DNA of 64,000 bases. It comes from Kosakonia sacchari SP1. Its GTDB lineage: Bacteria > Pseudomonadota > Gammaproteobacteria > Enterobacterales > Enterobacteriaceae. The position numbers and the translations under genes are program-made. The DNA lies in assembly GCF_000300455.3 (NCBI RefSeq), contig NZ_CP007215.2, positions 124,001 to 188,000 of the forward strand, written 5' to 3'. A model generated the notes under the pieces. That model saw nothing but the letters and a program-made list of their open reading frames with translations, was not told the DNA's origin and did no database searches. This document shows positions 1-9,158 of the stretch, in pieces (within the stretch, counting starts at the first letter, position 1; the number at the start of each line of letters is the position of its first letter).

Positions 1-244
1 CCATTGGAAGATGGATCAACACTTCATGGCCACTGTTGTGCGCTTTGGTCGCCATTTCCCGCGCATGCGTTGCATTGGGCAGCACCGCGACGGAAACCGC
101 CTGCGGCATGGCCAGCACCTGATTTTCAGTTTGTGGACGGTAGCCGAAATCGTCGATCACGATGGCCAGTTTCCCGGCGAATACCGGAGCGGAAAACGCC
201 AGCACACTGGCGAGCGTCAAAACAATACGACGAAATTGAAGCAA
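1..244 (-). CDS. yibQ: YibQ, divergent polysaccharide deacetylase (partial, N-terminus only)
   Basis: The visible 81 codons match the start of YibQ, a periplasmic protein of the divergent polysaccharide deacetylase family (NodB-like fold) with no settled function. A hydrophobic signal peptide (residues 1-20) ends in an Ala-X-Ala type site, followed by the family motif AIVIDDFGYR. The gene runs off the window at base 1. I place the start at the TTG at 244-242 because homology to E. coli YibQ begins there; no closer ATG precedes the signal peptide. It lies 3 bp after the envC stop codon on the same strand, as the distal gene of a gpmI-envC-yibQ operon. Confidence 0.88.
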   Translation of the reverse strand, partial: MLQFRRIVLTLASVLAFSAPVFAGKLAIVIDDFGYRPQTENQVLAMPQAVSVAVLPNATHAREMATKAHNSGHEVLIHLPM

Positions 245-247
245 ACC

Positions 248-1513
248 TTATCTTCCCAACCACGGTTGTGGATTGACCGCCTGACCCTGACGGCGAATTT
301 CGAAATAGAGTGAAGGCCGGCCCTGACCGCCACTGCTCCCTACGAGGGCTATCGGCTGACCGGCGCGAACCTGGGTGCCTACGCTTACCAGCGCGCTCTG
401 GTTGTAACCGTAAAGACTCATGTCGCCCTTGCCGTGTTCAACCACCACCACTAGGCCATAGCCTTGCAGCCAGTCGGCGAGGATCACGCGCCCGTCGGCG
501 ATAGCTTTCACTTCGCTGCCTTCCGACGCGCCGATAACAATCCCTTTCCAACGTAGCTCACCCTGCAGTTGTTCGCCATAACGATGCAGCAACGGGCCGC
601 GAACCGGCCAGACGGCCTGACCTGACGGCGAACCTAAACCGCCGGTGCGGGACATCAGCGAGCGTTCGCTCTCGGTAGGTTTATAGGTGGTGCCTTTACG
701 GCTGGCTTCATTCTGGCGGTCACGCACGGCTTGCGCTTCGCGGGCTTCACGTTCGGCACGGGCTTTGGCTGCCGCTTCCGCGCGGGCGAGGCGATCGCGC
801 AACCGGGATTCGTTGGCGCGCATTTCACTGAGCTGTTGCTGGCCTTCCTGAATGGAGGATTCCAGACCAGAAAGGGTTTTCTGCCGCTCACTGCGTGCTT
901 GTTCAAGTTTGGCCTGCTGCGCTTTTTGCTCATACAGCAGCGTTTGTTGCTGGCTCTGCTTCTCTTCCAGCTCAGATTTTTGCGTGGCGACTTCTTCGCG
1001 CGTCTGCTTCAACTGAGCGATGGTTTCCTGGCGCGCCTGGTTGAGATAACCAAAGTAGGCCTGCAAACGCTGGCCGCGCTGGCTCTCTTCACCGCTTAGA
1101 ATCAGCTGGATCCCAGTATGTGGCCCCTGGCGGAACGCCGCATCAAGCTGCGCCGCGAGGTTGTGTTCCTGCGTGGTGCGCTGACGTTCCAGTTTGGCAA
1201 TCGAGGCGTTCATCTCGGCGATCTGCTTATTGAGCTGAGCGAGGGTGTTTTGCGTTTCCCGCAGTTGGCGAGTGGCGGCAGAGATGGCTTCTTCCTGTGC
1301 CTTTAACTGGGCAAGAAGGCCCGCGCGTTGCTGTTGTTGCTGGCGTACCGCACGCTCTTTTTCAGCGATATCGGCCTGAATCGATTTGAGCTGATCGCGG
1401 TCATCCGCATGGGCGGAAACGGCGCACAGCAATGCGCCAGCGCTGAGTGCGCTGGCGCAAAGAAAGGGTCGGATCCCGACCCATGTAATTGAAAAAATCG
1501 CCTTTCCCCTCAT
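248..1513 (-). CDS. envC: Murein hydrolase activator EnvC
   Basis: 421 aa, the usual length. EnvC is a periplasmic activator of the amidases AmiA and AmiB at the division septum and is recruited by FtsEX. The sequence shows a signal peptide ending near Ala-His-Ala (about residue 36), a long Gln/Glu/Lys-rich coiled coil (about 40-280), and a C-terminal LytM domain (about 300-421). The LytM domain contains GELRWKG and GRPSLYFEIRR but lacks the zinc ligands of active M23 peptidases, as expected for an activator. The N-terminal dozen residues differ from E. coli, so the exact start is a little uncertain. It lies 9 bp after gpmI on the same strand. Confidence 0.96.
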   Translation of the reverse strand: MRGKAIFSITWVGIRPFLCASALSAGALLCAVSAHADDRDQLKSIQADIAEKERAVRQQQQQRAGLLAQLKAQEEAISAATRQLRETQNTLAQLNKQIAEMNASIAKLERQRTTQEHNLAAQLDAAFRQGPHTGIQLILSGEESQRGQRLQAYFGYLNQARQETIAQLKQTREEVATQKSELEEKQSQQQTLLYEQKAQQAKLEQARSERQKTLSGLESSIQEGQQQLSEMRANESRLRDRLARAEAAAKARAEREAREAQAVRDRQNEASRKGTTYKPTESERSLMSRTGGLGSPSGQAVWPVRGPLLHRYGEQLQGELRWKGIVIGASEGSEVKAIADGRVILADWLQGYGLVVVVEHGKGDMSLYGYNQSALVSVGTQVRAGQPIALVGSSGGQGRPSLYFEIRRQGQAVNPQPWLGR

Positions 1514-1522
1514 GGGGAGCGA

Positions 1523-3070
1523 TTATTCCACGATGAACAGCGGCTTACCAGTCATCTCTTGCGGGATTTCCATGCCCATCAGCGTCAGCATTGTCGGCGC
1601 GATGTCGGAAAGTTTACCGCCGGAAACGGCTTTCAGCGCTTTGTCGCCGACATAGATCAGCGGCACCGGCAGGTTGGTATGCGCAGTGTGCGCCTGACCG
1701 GTTGACGGGTCACGCATCTGTTCCGCGTTACCGTGGTCGGCGGTGATCAGCATCTGGCCACCGACGGATTCCACCGCTTTGCTCACCTCGGCAACGCAAT
1801 GATCCAGCGCTTCAACAGCGGCGACAGCGGCTTCAAATACGCCGGTATGACCGACCATATCGCCGTTCGGGTAGTTACAAATAATGGTGTCGTATTTACC
1901 GCTGGTGATCGCACCCACCAGTTTCTCGGTCAGCTCTGCGGAGCTCATTTCCGGTTGCAGATCGTAAGTCGCCACTTTCGGCGAGTTGATCAGAATGCGG
2001 TCTTCGCCCGGGAACGGCTCTTCTACGCCGCCGTTAAAGAAGAAGGTGACGTGGGCATATTTTTCCGTTTCGGAAATACGCAACTGGGTTTTGTTGTGTT
2101 TTGCCATCCACTCACCGAGCGTATTCGCCAGAGAGGCCGGTGGATAGGCGACGGCGGTTTTGATGTCGGCGGCATATTCGGTCAGCATGACGAAATCGCC
2201 AAGCTTAACCACTTTCTTACGCGCGAAACCGTCGAAGTCTGCGTTAACGAATGCGCGGGTAATTTCGCGTGCGCGATCGGCGCGGAAGTTCATGAAAATC
2301 AGTGCGTCGCCATCTTCCATTGCCGCATCGGGCTGTCCTGCGGCGCGGATGACCGTCGCTTTTACAAACTCGTCATTTTCATCGCGAGCGTAAGCCGCTT
2401 GCAGACCCGCAACGGCGCTATCAAAGGTGAATTCGCCTTTGGCCTCGGTCATCAGGTTGTAAGCTTGTTCCACGCGCTCCCAGCGGTTGTCGCGATCCAT
2501 GGCGAAATAACGGCCAATAATGCTCGCAACACGCCCTTTACCCAGTGCGGCGAACTTGTCTTCGAATTTTTTCAGTGAAGATTCTGCGCTGCGCGGCGGT
2601 GTGTCGCGACCATCGAGGAAAGCGTGCAGATAGATTTTTTCCGCGCCGCGTTCCGCAGCCAGCTCCACCATCGCCAGAATGTGGTCTTCATGGCTGTGCA
2701 CGCCGCCTGCGGAGAGCAGCCCCATAATGTGCACCGCTTTGCCAGCGGCAACCGCTTTGTCTACCGCACCGGCTAGCACCGAGTTGCTAAAGAACGTGCG
2801 TTCTTTGATCTCTTTATCCAGGCGAGTCAGATCCTGGTAAACAATACGCCCTGCGCCCAGGTTGACGTGGCCGACTTCGGAGTTGCCCATCTGGCGATCC
2901 GGCAGGCCGACTTCGAGACCTGACGCGTCAATCAGCGTATGCGGGCGGGTTGCCCACAGTTTGTCCATTACAGGGGTTTTGGCGTTGAAAATAGCGTTAT
3001 CCTGCTGGTCTTCACGGTAGCCGTAGCCATCCAGAATCACCAGTACCATAGGTTTTTTAGAAACCGACAT
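1523..3070 (-). CDS. gpmI: 2,3-bisphosphoglycerate-independent phosphoglycerate mutase
   Basis: 515 aa cytosolic glycolytic enzyme that interconverts 3- and 2-phosphoglycerate using two Mn ions. The N-terminal motif [12 protein letters not shown] carries the metal ligand Asp14, and the phosphorylated serine lies in MGNSEVGH (Ser64). C-terminal [10 protein letters not shown] supplies further metal ligands. The reading frame is open nine codons further upstream, but I chose the ATG at 3070 because family homology (MSVSKK) begins there and a GAGG ribosome site lies 7 bases before it. First gene of gpmI-envC-yibQ, divergent from yibN. Confidence 0.97.
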   Translation of the reverse strand: MSVSKKPMVLVILDGYGYREDQQDNAIFNAKTPVMDKLWATRPHTLIDASGLEVGLPDRQMGNSEVGHVNLGAGRIVYQDLTRLDKEIKERTFFSNSVLAGAVDKAVAAGKAVHIMGLLSAGGVHSHEDHILAMVELAAERGAEKIYLHAFLDGRDTPPRSAESSLKKFEDKFAALGKGRVASIIGRYFAMDRDNRWERVEQAYNLMTEAKGEFTFDSAVAGLQAAYARDENDEFVKATVIRAAGQPDAAMEDGDALIFMNFRADRAREITRAFVNADFDGFARKKVVKLGDFVMLTEYAADIKTAVAYPPASLANTLGEWMAKHNKTQLRISETEKYAHVTFFFNGGVEEPFPGEDRILINSPKVATYDLQPEMSSAELTEKLVGAITSGKYDTIICNYPNGDMVGHTGVFEAAVAAVEALDHCVAEVSKAVESVGGQMLITADHGNAEQMRDPSTGQAHTAHTNLPVPLIYVGDKALKAVSGGKLSDIAPTMLTLMGMEIPQEMTGKPLFIVE

Positions 3071-3317
3071 TGCGACAACCTCATGCTCAGAAGACAAAAA
3101 AATTTGCGTAATTTTACTACAGCTGAATCGATAAAATAGCCGCAGAAGATCAAAGAAAGCGGCTGACCAGCCCCTTGTTTGCGCCGCGAGTCTTTAATTT
3201 TTTCTGTAACACTCCGCAGAAAATGCATTCCGTCATGCTCGCTGGCTGTATTTGCCACACTGCGCAGGTATACTCCTTGCTGGTTTTTAATCACTAAGTC
3301 CGGAGTTGTAACCCCAG

Positions 3318-3749
3318 ATGCAAGAAATTATGCAATTTATTGGCCGCAACCCAATCCTGTGTATCGCCTGGATTGCGTTATTCGGTGCTGTGCTGTTTAC
3401 CACTTTCAAGGGCATTGCGTCTAAAGTGAAAGTGATTTCTCGCGGCGAAGCTACGCGCCTCATTAATAAAGAAGATGCCGTGGTAGTGGACTTACGTCAG
3501 CGTGATGATTTCCGTAAAGGTCACATCGCAGGCGCGGTGAATTTGCTGCCAAACGAGATCAAAGCCAATAATGTAGGTGAGCTTGAAAAACACAAAAGCG
3601 CGCCGATTATCGTTGTTGATGGTACCGGCATGCAGGCCCAGACCCCGGCGAACGAGCTGGTGAAAGCCGGTTTCGAGAAGGTCTTTGTGCTGAAAGACGG
3701 TATCTCTGGCTGGATGGGCGAAAACCTGCCGTTAGTTCGCGGTAAATAA
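3318..3749 (+). CDS. yibN: Rhodanese-domain membrane protein YibN, without a catalytic cysteine
   Basis: 143 aa. One N-terminal membrane helix (about residues 11-31) is followed by a cytosolic rhodanese domain (about 35-140) with the conserved substructure [20 protein letters not shown]. In active rhodaneses the loop after the central strand starts with Cys; here the loop (residues 101-110) reads [10 protein letters not shown], with Asp at that place and no Cys anywhere in the soluble domain. As I remember it, E. coli YibN has a Cys at the position equivalent to Ala107. It is therefore probably not a sulfurtransferase. It heads a run with grxC-secB-gpsA-cysE on the same strand. Confidence 0.93.
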   Translation: MQEIMQFIGRNPILCIAWIALFGAVLFTTFKGIASKVKVISRGEATRLINKEDAVVVDLRQRDDFRKGHIAGAVNLLPNEIKANNVGELEKHKSAPIIVVDGTGMQAQTPANELVKAGFEKVFVLKDGISGWMGENLPLVRGK

Positions 3750-3780
3750 TTTACCCACGGGTAAACATCGGAGAAGAGAT

Positions 3781-4032
3781 ATGGCCAATATTGAGATCTA
3801 CACGAAAGCGACTTGCCCGTTTTGCCACCGCGCAAAAGCGTTGCTGAAAAGCAAAGGTGTCGCGTTTGCTGAGCTGCCGATCGACGGCGACATGGTAAAA
3901 CGTGAAGAGATGATTCAACGTAGTGGCCGTACGACGGTTCCGCAGATTTTTATTGATGCGCAGCACATTGGCGGCTGCGACGATTTATATGCGCTGGACG
4001 CGCGTGGCGGGCTGGATCCGCTGTTGCGTTAA
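3781..4032 (+). CDS. grxC: Glutaredoxin 3
   Basis: 83 aa, full length. Cytosolic glutathione-dependent thiol oxidoreductase that reduces protein disulfides and glutathionylated thiols. The redox motif at residues 12-15 is CPFC, where the usual enterobacterial form is CPYC. The TVP cis-proline loop and the GGCDDL glutathione-binding stretch are intact. It starts 31 bp after yibN and ends 39 bp before secB, so probable co-transcription. Confidence 0.97.
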   Translation: MANIEIYTKATCPFCHRAKALLKSKGVAFAELPIDGDMVKREEMIQRSGRTTVPQIFIDAQHIGGCDDLYALDARGGLDPLLR

Positions 4033-4071
4033 TGCTTTTAGAGCACTACAACACTTAAGGGTTATTCACTC

Positions 4072-4539
4072 ATGTCTGAACAAAACAACACCGAAATGAC
4101 TTTCCAGATTCAGCGTATCTACACGAAAGATATCTCTTTCGAAGCGCCGAATGCGCCACACATCTTCCAGAAAGAGTGGCAGCCGGAAGTGAAACTGGAT
4201 CTCGACACTGCCTCCACTCAGCTGGCGGAAGGTGTTTATGAAGTGGTTCTGCGCGTTACCGTGACCGCTTCCCTGGGCGAAGAAACTGGCTTCCTGTGCG
4301 AAGTACAGCAGGGCGGTATCTTCTCTATCGACGGTATCGAAGGAACGCAGATGGCGCACTGCCTGGGTGCATACTGCCCGAACATTCTGTTCCCGTATGC
4401 CCGCGAGTGCATCACCAGCCTGGTTTCCCGCGGTACTTTCCCGCAACTGAACCTTGCGCCAGTGAACTTTGATGCGTTGTTCATGAACTACCTGCAACAG
4501 CAGACTGGCGAAGGTGCCGAACAACATCAGGATGCCTGA
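4072..4539 (+). CDS. secB: Protein-export chaperone SecB
   Basis: 155 aa, the standard length. SecB forms a cytosolic tetramer that keeps precursor proteins unfolded and hands them to SecA for export through SecYEG. The sequence is highly conserved throughout, including the acidic N-terminal strands and the glycine- and cysteine-containing core. Its stop codon overlaps the gpsA start in an ATGA arrangement, so the two genes are translationally coupled. Confidence 0.98.
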   Translation: MSEQNNTEMTFQIQRIYTKDISFEAPNAPHIFQKEWQPEVKLDLDTASTQLAEGVYEVVLRVTVTASLGEETGFLCEVQQGGIFSIDGIEGTQMAHCLGAYCPNILFPYARECITSLVSRGTFPQLNLAPVNFDALFMNYLQQQTGEGAEQHQDA

Positions 4540-5549
4540 TGAACGCACTTAATGCTGCAATGACTGTGATCGGTGCCGGCTCTTACGGCACCGCTCTTGC
4601 CATCACGCTGGCAAGAAATGGCCACCCGGTTGTGCTGTGGGGCCATGACCCAAAACATATCGCGACCCTGCAACACGACCGTTGCAACGCCGCGTTCCTC
4701 CCCGATGTGCCTTTCCCCGATACGCTGCAATTAGAGAGCGATCTTGCCCGCGCGCTTTCCGCCAGCCGTAATATCCTGGTGGTGGTGCCAAGCCACGTCT
4801 TTGGCGATGTGCTGGCACAAATCAAGCCGCTCATGCGCGATGATGCGCGTATCGTCTGGGCGACAAAAGGGCTGGAAGCCGAAACCGGGCGTCTGCTTGA
4901 AGAGGTGGCGCGTGAAGTGTTAGGTCCGGATATTCCGCTGGCGGTGATTTCCGGCCCGACCTTTGCCAAAGAGCTGGCGGCGGGTTTGCCAACGGCGATC
5001 TCCCTCGCTTCTGCTGATCCCCAGTTCGCCGAAGATTTACAGCAGCTCCTTCACTGCGGCAAAAGTTTTCGTGTCTACAGCAACCCGGATTTCATCGGCG
5101 TGCAACTGGGCGGCGCGGTGAAAAACGTCATTGCGATTGGCGCGGGCATGTCCGACGGCATTGGCTTTGGGGCCAATGCGCGTACGGCGCTGATCACCCG
5201 TGGTTTGACTGAAATGTCACGTCTCGGTGCCGCGCTGGGCGCCGATCCTGCCACCTTTATGGGCATGGCGGGTTTAGGCGATTTAGTGCTGACTTGTACC
5301 GACAACCAGTCGCGCAACCGCCGTTTTGGCATGATGCTTGGCCAGGGCATGGACGTGCAAAGCGCCCAGGACAAGATTGGCCAGGTGGTTGAAGGTTACC
5401 GCAATACCAAAGAAGTGCGCGCGCTGGCGCATCGGTTTGGCGTCGAAATGCCAATAACCGAGGAAATTTATCAGGTATTGTATTGCGGAAAAAATGCACG
5501 CGAGGCAGCATTGACCCTATTAGGTCGTGCCCGCAAGGAAGAGCACTAA
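4539..5549 (+). CDS. gpsA: NAD(P)H-dependent glycerol-3-phosphate dehydrogenase
   Basis: 336 aa. It reduces dihydroxyacetone phosphate to sn-glycerol 3-phosphate for phospholipid synthesis. The N-terminal Rossmann motif [10 protein letters not shown] is clear, as are the substrate-binding stretch [14 protein letters not shown] with its catalytic Lys and the NxxTKEVR C-terminal helix. The start codon overlaps the secB stop. I accept the ATG at 4539, giving a short extra N-terminus before the Rossmann strand as in E. coli. Confidence 0.98.
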   Translation: MNALNAAMTVIGAGSYGTALAITLARNGHPVVLWGHDPKHIATLQHDRCNAAFLPDVPFPDTLQLESDLARALSASRNILVVVPSHVFGDVLAQIKPLMRDDARIVWATKGLEAETGRLLEEVAREVLGPDIPLAVISGPTFAKELAAGLPTAISLASADPQFAEDLQQLLHCGKSFRVYSNPDFIGVQLGGAVKNVIAIGAGMSDGIGFGANARTALITRGLTEMSRLGAALGADPATFMGMAGLGDLVLTCTDNQSRNRRFGMMLGQGMDVQSAQDKIGQVVEGYRNTKEVRALAHRFGVEMPITEEIYQVLYCGKNAREAALTLLGRARKEEH

Positions 5550-5582
5550 CCCCTTAGTCGCAGGGACTCTTTTTGAACTCAC

Positions 5583-5617
5583 GATAAGGCTGGCGCAGAC
5601 CAGCCTGTCGTCTTATC
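5583..5617 (+). other. Stem-loop in the gpsA-cysE gap
   Basis: Within the 84-bp gap between gpsA and cysE, GGCTGG (5588-5593) pairs with CCAGCC (5600-5605), and flanking GATAAG (5583-5588) can pair with CTTATC (5612-5617). There is no following T-run, so it is not an obvious terminator; it may adjust cysE expression within the shared transcript. Function is inference. Confidence 0.35.
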
Positions 5618-5633
5618 ACGTCTGGAGTAAGCA

Positions 5634-6455
5634 ATGCCGTGTGAAGAACTGGATCTGGTCTGGAAAAATATCAAAGCCGAAGCCCGGGCACTGGCGGAGT
5701 GCGAGCCAATGTTGGCCAGTTTTTACCACGCGACATTACTCAAGCATGAAAACCTGGGCAGCGCGCTGAGCTATATGCTGGCGAACAAACTTGCCTCGCC
5801 GATTATGCCCGCGATCGCCATTCGTGAAGTTGTCGAAGAAGCCTACGCCGCGGACCCGGAAATGATCGCCTCCGCCGCCTGTGATATTCAGGCCGTACGC
5901 ACGCGCGACCCGGCGGTGGATAAATACTCAACGCCGCTGCTCTATCTGAAAGGTTTCCACGCGCTACAGGCATACCGCATTGGGCACTGGTTGTGGACGC
6001 AGGGGCGCGAGGCGCTGGCGATTTTCCTGCAAAATCAGGTGTCGGTCAGTTTCCAGGTGGATATTCACCCGGCGGCGCGAATTGGCCGCGGGATAATGCT
6101 CGACCACGCCACCGGCATCGTGGTGGGCGAAACGGCAGTTATTGAAGATGACGTGTCGATTCTGCAATCGGTCACGCTCGGCGGGACCGGCAAAACCAGC
6201 GGCGATCGCCATCCGAAAATCCGCGAAGGGGTGATGATTGGCGCCGGTGCCAAAATTCTCGGCAACATCGAAGTGGGTCGCGGCGCGAAGATTGGCGCGG
6301 GTTCGGTGGTCTTGCAACCGGTGCCGCCGCATACCACGGCTGCAGGCGTTCCGGCGCGCATTGTCGGTAAGCCAGAAAGCGATAAACCGTCAATGGATAT
6401 GGATCAGCATTTCAACGGGATAAATCACGGGTTCGAGTACGGCGACGGGATTTAA
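5634..6455 (+). CDS. cysE: Serine O-acetyltransferase
   Basis: 273 aa. It transfers acetyl from acetyl-CoA to L-serine, the committed step of cysteine synthesis, and is feedback-inhibited by cysteine. An N-terminal helical domain (about residues 1-140) is followed by a left-handed parallel beta-helix of hexapeptide repeats (about 145-250) with the catalytic region MLDHATGIVVGE. The protein ends in Gly-Asp-Gly-Ile; this C-terminal isoleucine tail inserts into CysK to form the cysteine synthase complex. Confidence 0.98.
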   Translation: MPCEELDLVWKNIKAEARALAECEPMLASFYHATLLKHENLGSALSYMLANKLASPIMPAIAIREVVEEAYAADPEMIASAACDIQAVRTRDPAVDKYSTPLLYLKGFHALQAYRIGHWLWTQGREALAIFLQNQVSVSFQVDIHPAARIGRGIMLDHATGIVVGETAVIEDDVSILQSVTLGGTGKTSGDRHPKIREGVMIGAGAKILGNIEVGRGAKIGAGSVVLQPVPPHTTAAGVPARIVGKPESDKPSMDMDQHFNGINHGFEYGDGI

Positions 6456-6468
6456 TTGCCTGGTTATT

Positions 6469-6501
6469 TTGCTCGCCAGTCTGAGTCAGGGCTGCGAGCA
6501 A
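6469..6501. other. Imperfect hairpin downstream of cysE
   Basis: TTGCTCGC (6469-6476) pairs perfectly with GCGAGCAA (6494-6501). No T-run follows, so whether it ends cysE transcription is unclear. The remaining 180 bases before trmL are GC-rich and show no gene or clear site. Confidence 0.35.
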
Positions 6502-6687
6502 GACGCGACAGCGTGTTGAGCACCAGCTGGAGGCGCGAAGCGAATAATCCTTCTGGATTTTGTGTTCGCGCCGGTTTACCGCGCTGCTCGTTTCGCCAGT
6601 AGCGTAGAAAAATAAATGCGTCCGTCATGGCAGGCATCGTTATCCGCAGGGCGGATTAACGTGTCACCGTCATCCGTCTATTCCCCT

Positions 6688-7161
6688 TCAGCTACGCAGC
6701 ACCGCGCCCGGGTAACCGAGCTGGCGCCAGGCTTCATACACCACCACCGACACCGCATTCGACAGGTTCATGCTGCGGCTGTCCGGCATCATCGGAATGC
6801 GGATTTTTTGCTCCGGCGGCAGCACGTCAAGGATAGCCGCTGGCAGGCCGCGCGTTTCCGGGCCAAACATCAAATAATCCCCATCCTGGTAGCTCACCGC
6901 GCTGTGTGCTGGCGTGCCTTTGGTGGTGAGAGCAAATAAGCGTTGCGGCTGTTCGGCGTCGACAAAGGCGGCGTAATCATGATGGCGTTTTACCGCAGCA
7001 AACTCATGGTAATCCAGCCCTGCGCGACGCAGACGCTTGTCGTCCCAGGTGAAGCCCATCGGTTCAATGATATGCAGACGAAAACCGGTATTGGCGCACA
7101 AACGGATGATATTCCCGGTGTTTGGCGGGATTTCAGGTTCGAATAAAACGATGTTTAACAT
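6688..7161 (-). CDS. trmL: tRNA (cytidine/uridine-34-2'-O)-methyltransferase TrmL
   Basis: 157 aa SPOUT-family enzyme that uses S-adenosylmethionine to methylate the wobble nucleotide of two tRNA-Leu isoacceptors. The deep trefoil knot motifs are visible: [13 protein letters not shown] near the N-terminus, [11 protein letters not shown] in the middle, and [26 protein letters not shown] near the end. It starts 36 bp after lldD on the same strand. Its ribosome-binding site sits inside a perfect GC-rich hairpin (described separately), which suggests its translation or read-through from the lld operon is controlled. Confidence 0.97.
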   Translation of the reverse strand: MLNIVLFEPEIPPNTGNIIRLCANTGFRLHIIEPMGFTWDDKRLRRAGLDYHEFAAVKRHHDYAAFVDAEQPQRLFALTTKGTPAHSAVSYQDGDYLMFGPETRGLPAAILDVLPPEQKIRIPMMPDSRSMNLSNAVSVVVYEAWRQLGYPGAVLRS

Positions 7162-7162
7162 A

Positions 7163-7186
7163 CTGCCCCCTTAATAGCGGGGGCAG
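7163..7186 (-). promoter_or_regulatory. Hairpin enclosing the trmL ribosome-binding site
   Basis: On the minus strand CTGCCCCC (7186-7179) pairs perfectly with GGGGGCAG (7170-7163) across an 8-nt loop. The only ribosome-binding sequence for trmL, AAGGGGG, lies in the loop and the 3' arm, and the start codon follows one base later. It may serve as a weak terminator of lldPRD, a translation block for trmL, or both. Confidence 0.6.
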
Positions 7187-7197
7187 AATAGCACTCT

Positions 7198-8385
7198 CTA
7201 GGCGGCGTCGCCATGCGACAACGGTGCCAGCGCGGCAGGTAACTGGTTCAGCCCCTGGACCAGCGAATCTTTGCTGATGTCGCGAATCGATTTCGCACTG
7301 GTCAGCGTCATCGCCACGCGCATCTCTTTCTCAATCAGATCGAGCAAATTCGCCACACCCTGGCGGCCATGCGTCGCCAGCGCATACAGATACGCGCGGC
7401 CCAGCAGGACGGAATCTGCGCCAAGCGCCAGCATGCGCACTACATCCAGCCCGTTACGGATGCCGCTGTCAGCCAGGATCGTGATATCGCCTTTCACCGC
7501 ATCGGCAATCGCCGGAAGCGCGCGGGCAGAAGAGAGCACACCGTCGAGCTGGCGGCCACCGTGGTTAGAAACCACAATGCCGTCTGCGCCAAAGCGCACC
7601 GCGTCGCGGGCATCTTCCGGGTCGAGGATCCCTTTGATCACCATCGGGCCATCCCAGAATTCGCGGATCCACTCCAGGTCTTTCCACGAAATCGACGGAT
7701 CGAAGTTCTTCGCCAGCCAGCCAATGTAATCCTCCAGCCCGGTCGGTTTGCCGAGATAGGCGGAGATATTCCCTAGATCGTGCGGGCGGCCATTAACGCC
7801 GACATTCCACGCCCACTGCGGATGCAGCACCGATTGCAGGTAACGGCGCAGCGCCGCATTCGGGCCGCTCATACCGGAGTGGGCATCGCGGTAGCGCGCG
7901 CCAGGTGTTGGCATATCCACGGTGAATACCAGCGTGGAGCAGCCGGCGGCTTTCGCCCGCTCCAGCGCGTTACGCATAAAGCCGCGATCGCGCAGCACAT
8001 ATAACTGGAACCACATCGGGCGCTTAATCGTCGGCGCGACCTCTTCAATCGGGCAGACGGAAACTGTCGAGAGCGTAAACGGAATGCCTTTCGCATCTGC
8101 CGCGCCCGCCGCCTGCACTTCACCGCGCCGGGCGTACATGCCGCACAAGCCAACCGGGGCCAGCGCCACCGGCATCGATAACTTTTCATTAAACAATGTG
8201 GTTTCGAGGCTCAGTTCAGACATGTCTTTCAGCACCCGCTGGCGCAGCGCCACCTGGGACAGGTCTTCAACGTTGCGGCGCAGGGTGTATTCGGCATACG
8301 CGCCGCCATCGATATAGTGAAACAAGAACGGCGGCAAAATGCGTTTAGCCGCCGCGCGATAGTCGCTGGCTGCTGAAATAATCAT
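7198..8385 (-). CDS. lldD: Quinone-dependent L-lactate dehydrogenase
   Basis: 395 aa FMN enzyme of the alpha-hydroxyacid dehydrogenase family; it oxidises L-lactate to pyruvate at the inner membrane face and passes electrons to quinone. The catalytic signature [10 protein letters not shown] (active-site His plus substrate Arg) is present, along with FMN-binding stretches [15 protein letters not shown] and [16 protein letters not shown]. Last gene of lldP-lldR-lldD; its ATG overlaps the lldR stop by 4 bp. Confidence 0.98.
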   Translation of the reverse strand: MIISAASDYRAAAKRILPPFLFHYIDGGAYAEYTLRRNVEDLSQVALRQRVLKDMSELSLETTLFNEKLSMPVALAPVGLCGMYARRGEVQAAGAADAKGIPFTLSTVSVCPIEEVAPTIKRPMWFQLYVLRDRGFMRNALERAKAAGCSTLVFTVDMPTPGARYRDAHSGMSGPNAALRRYLQSVLHPQWAWNVGVNGRPHDLGNISAYLGKPTGLEDYIGWLAKNFDPSISWKDLEWIREFWDGPMVIKGILDPEDARDAVRFGADGIVVSNHGGRQLDGVLSSARALPAIADAVKGDITILADSGIRNGLDVVRMLALGADSVLLGRAYLYALATHGRQGVANLLDLIEKEMRVAMTLTSAKSIRDISKDSLVQGLNQLPAALAPLSHGDAA

Positions 8386-9158
8386 GCTTTTTTCTCCCTG
8401 GGGTGAGTGTGCTGCTCGTCGGGCAGGCGGGTGATGCGTGCCTGGCGAGCCTGATCTTCATCGAATTTGCGAATCGTGGTATGCACGAAACCGAGGTGCG
8501 CCATCATCGCCTGGCGCGCGCCATCGGCGTCTCCGGCAAGAATGGCGTTCATCACCGCCTGGTGCTGTTCGGTCAGTTGTGAAAAAACGGGGGGAACGAG
8601 ATACATGCGCTGGCGGCTCTGTTTTACCGAGGATTGCAGCAGGTCGAAGAACCCGCGCATGGTTTGCAATAACACCACGTTATGCGAGGCCTCAGCGATG
8701 GCGAGATGGAAACGCACATCGGCCTGCGAAGCGAGATCCGGATCGTCGGATTGTGTGGCCTCAAAGCACAGCACAATTTTCTCTTTATCGGCCTCGGTGG
8801 CGCGCATCGCCGCGTGCCAGGCGGTGCTGGCTTCAATGGCGTGGCGCGCTTCAAGAATATCGAAACTGTAATCCGGGTCATCATGCAGCAGCGTTTTCAG
8901 CGGCTGGACGATGTTTTGCTCCGACCAGTCATCATGCTGCCAGCGCACAAACGTACCGCCGCCGCGACGGCTGAGCAGCACGCCTTCGCTAACCAGTTTC
9001 GATAACGCTTCACGCAACGAGTTGCGCGACACGCCAAGCTGTACGGCAAGCTGGCGTTCTGCGGGCAGTTTCATGCCCGCTTCCAGTTGTTGTTCGGCAA
9101 TCAGCGCCCGCACACGATCGGCAACCTCGTCTGTCAGGCGTCTGGGTAACACTTTCAT
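8382..9158 (-). CDS. lldR: L-lactate-responsive GntR/FadR-family regulator
   Basis: 258 aa. An N-terminal winged helix-turn-helix (about residues 10-75, with [27 protein letters not shown]) is followed by an all-helical FadR-type ligand domain containing the conserved Asp/His metal-binding residues ([15 protein letters not shown]). LldR represses or activates lldPRD depending on L-lactate. It is embedded in its own target operon, overlapping lldP and lldD by 4 bp each. Two matching operators lie upstream of lldP. Confidence 0.97.
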   Translation of the reverse strand: MKVLPRRLTDEVADRVRALIAEQQLEAGMKLPAERQLAVQLGVSRNSLREALSKLVSEGVLLSRRGGGTFVRWQHDDWSEQNIVQPLKTLLHDDPDYSFDILEARHAIEASTAWHAAMRATEADKEKIVLCFEATQSDDPDLASQADVRFHLAIAEASHNVVLLQTMRGFFDLLQSSVKQSRQRMYLVPPVFSQLTEQHQAVMNAILAGDADGARQAMMAHLGFVHTTIRKFDEDQARQARITRLPDEQHTHPREKKA

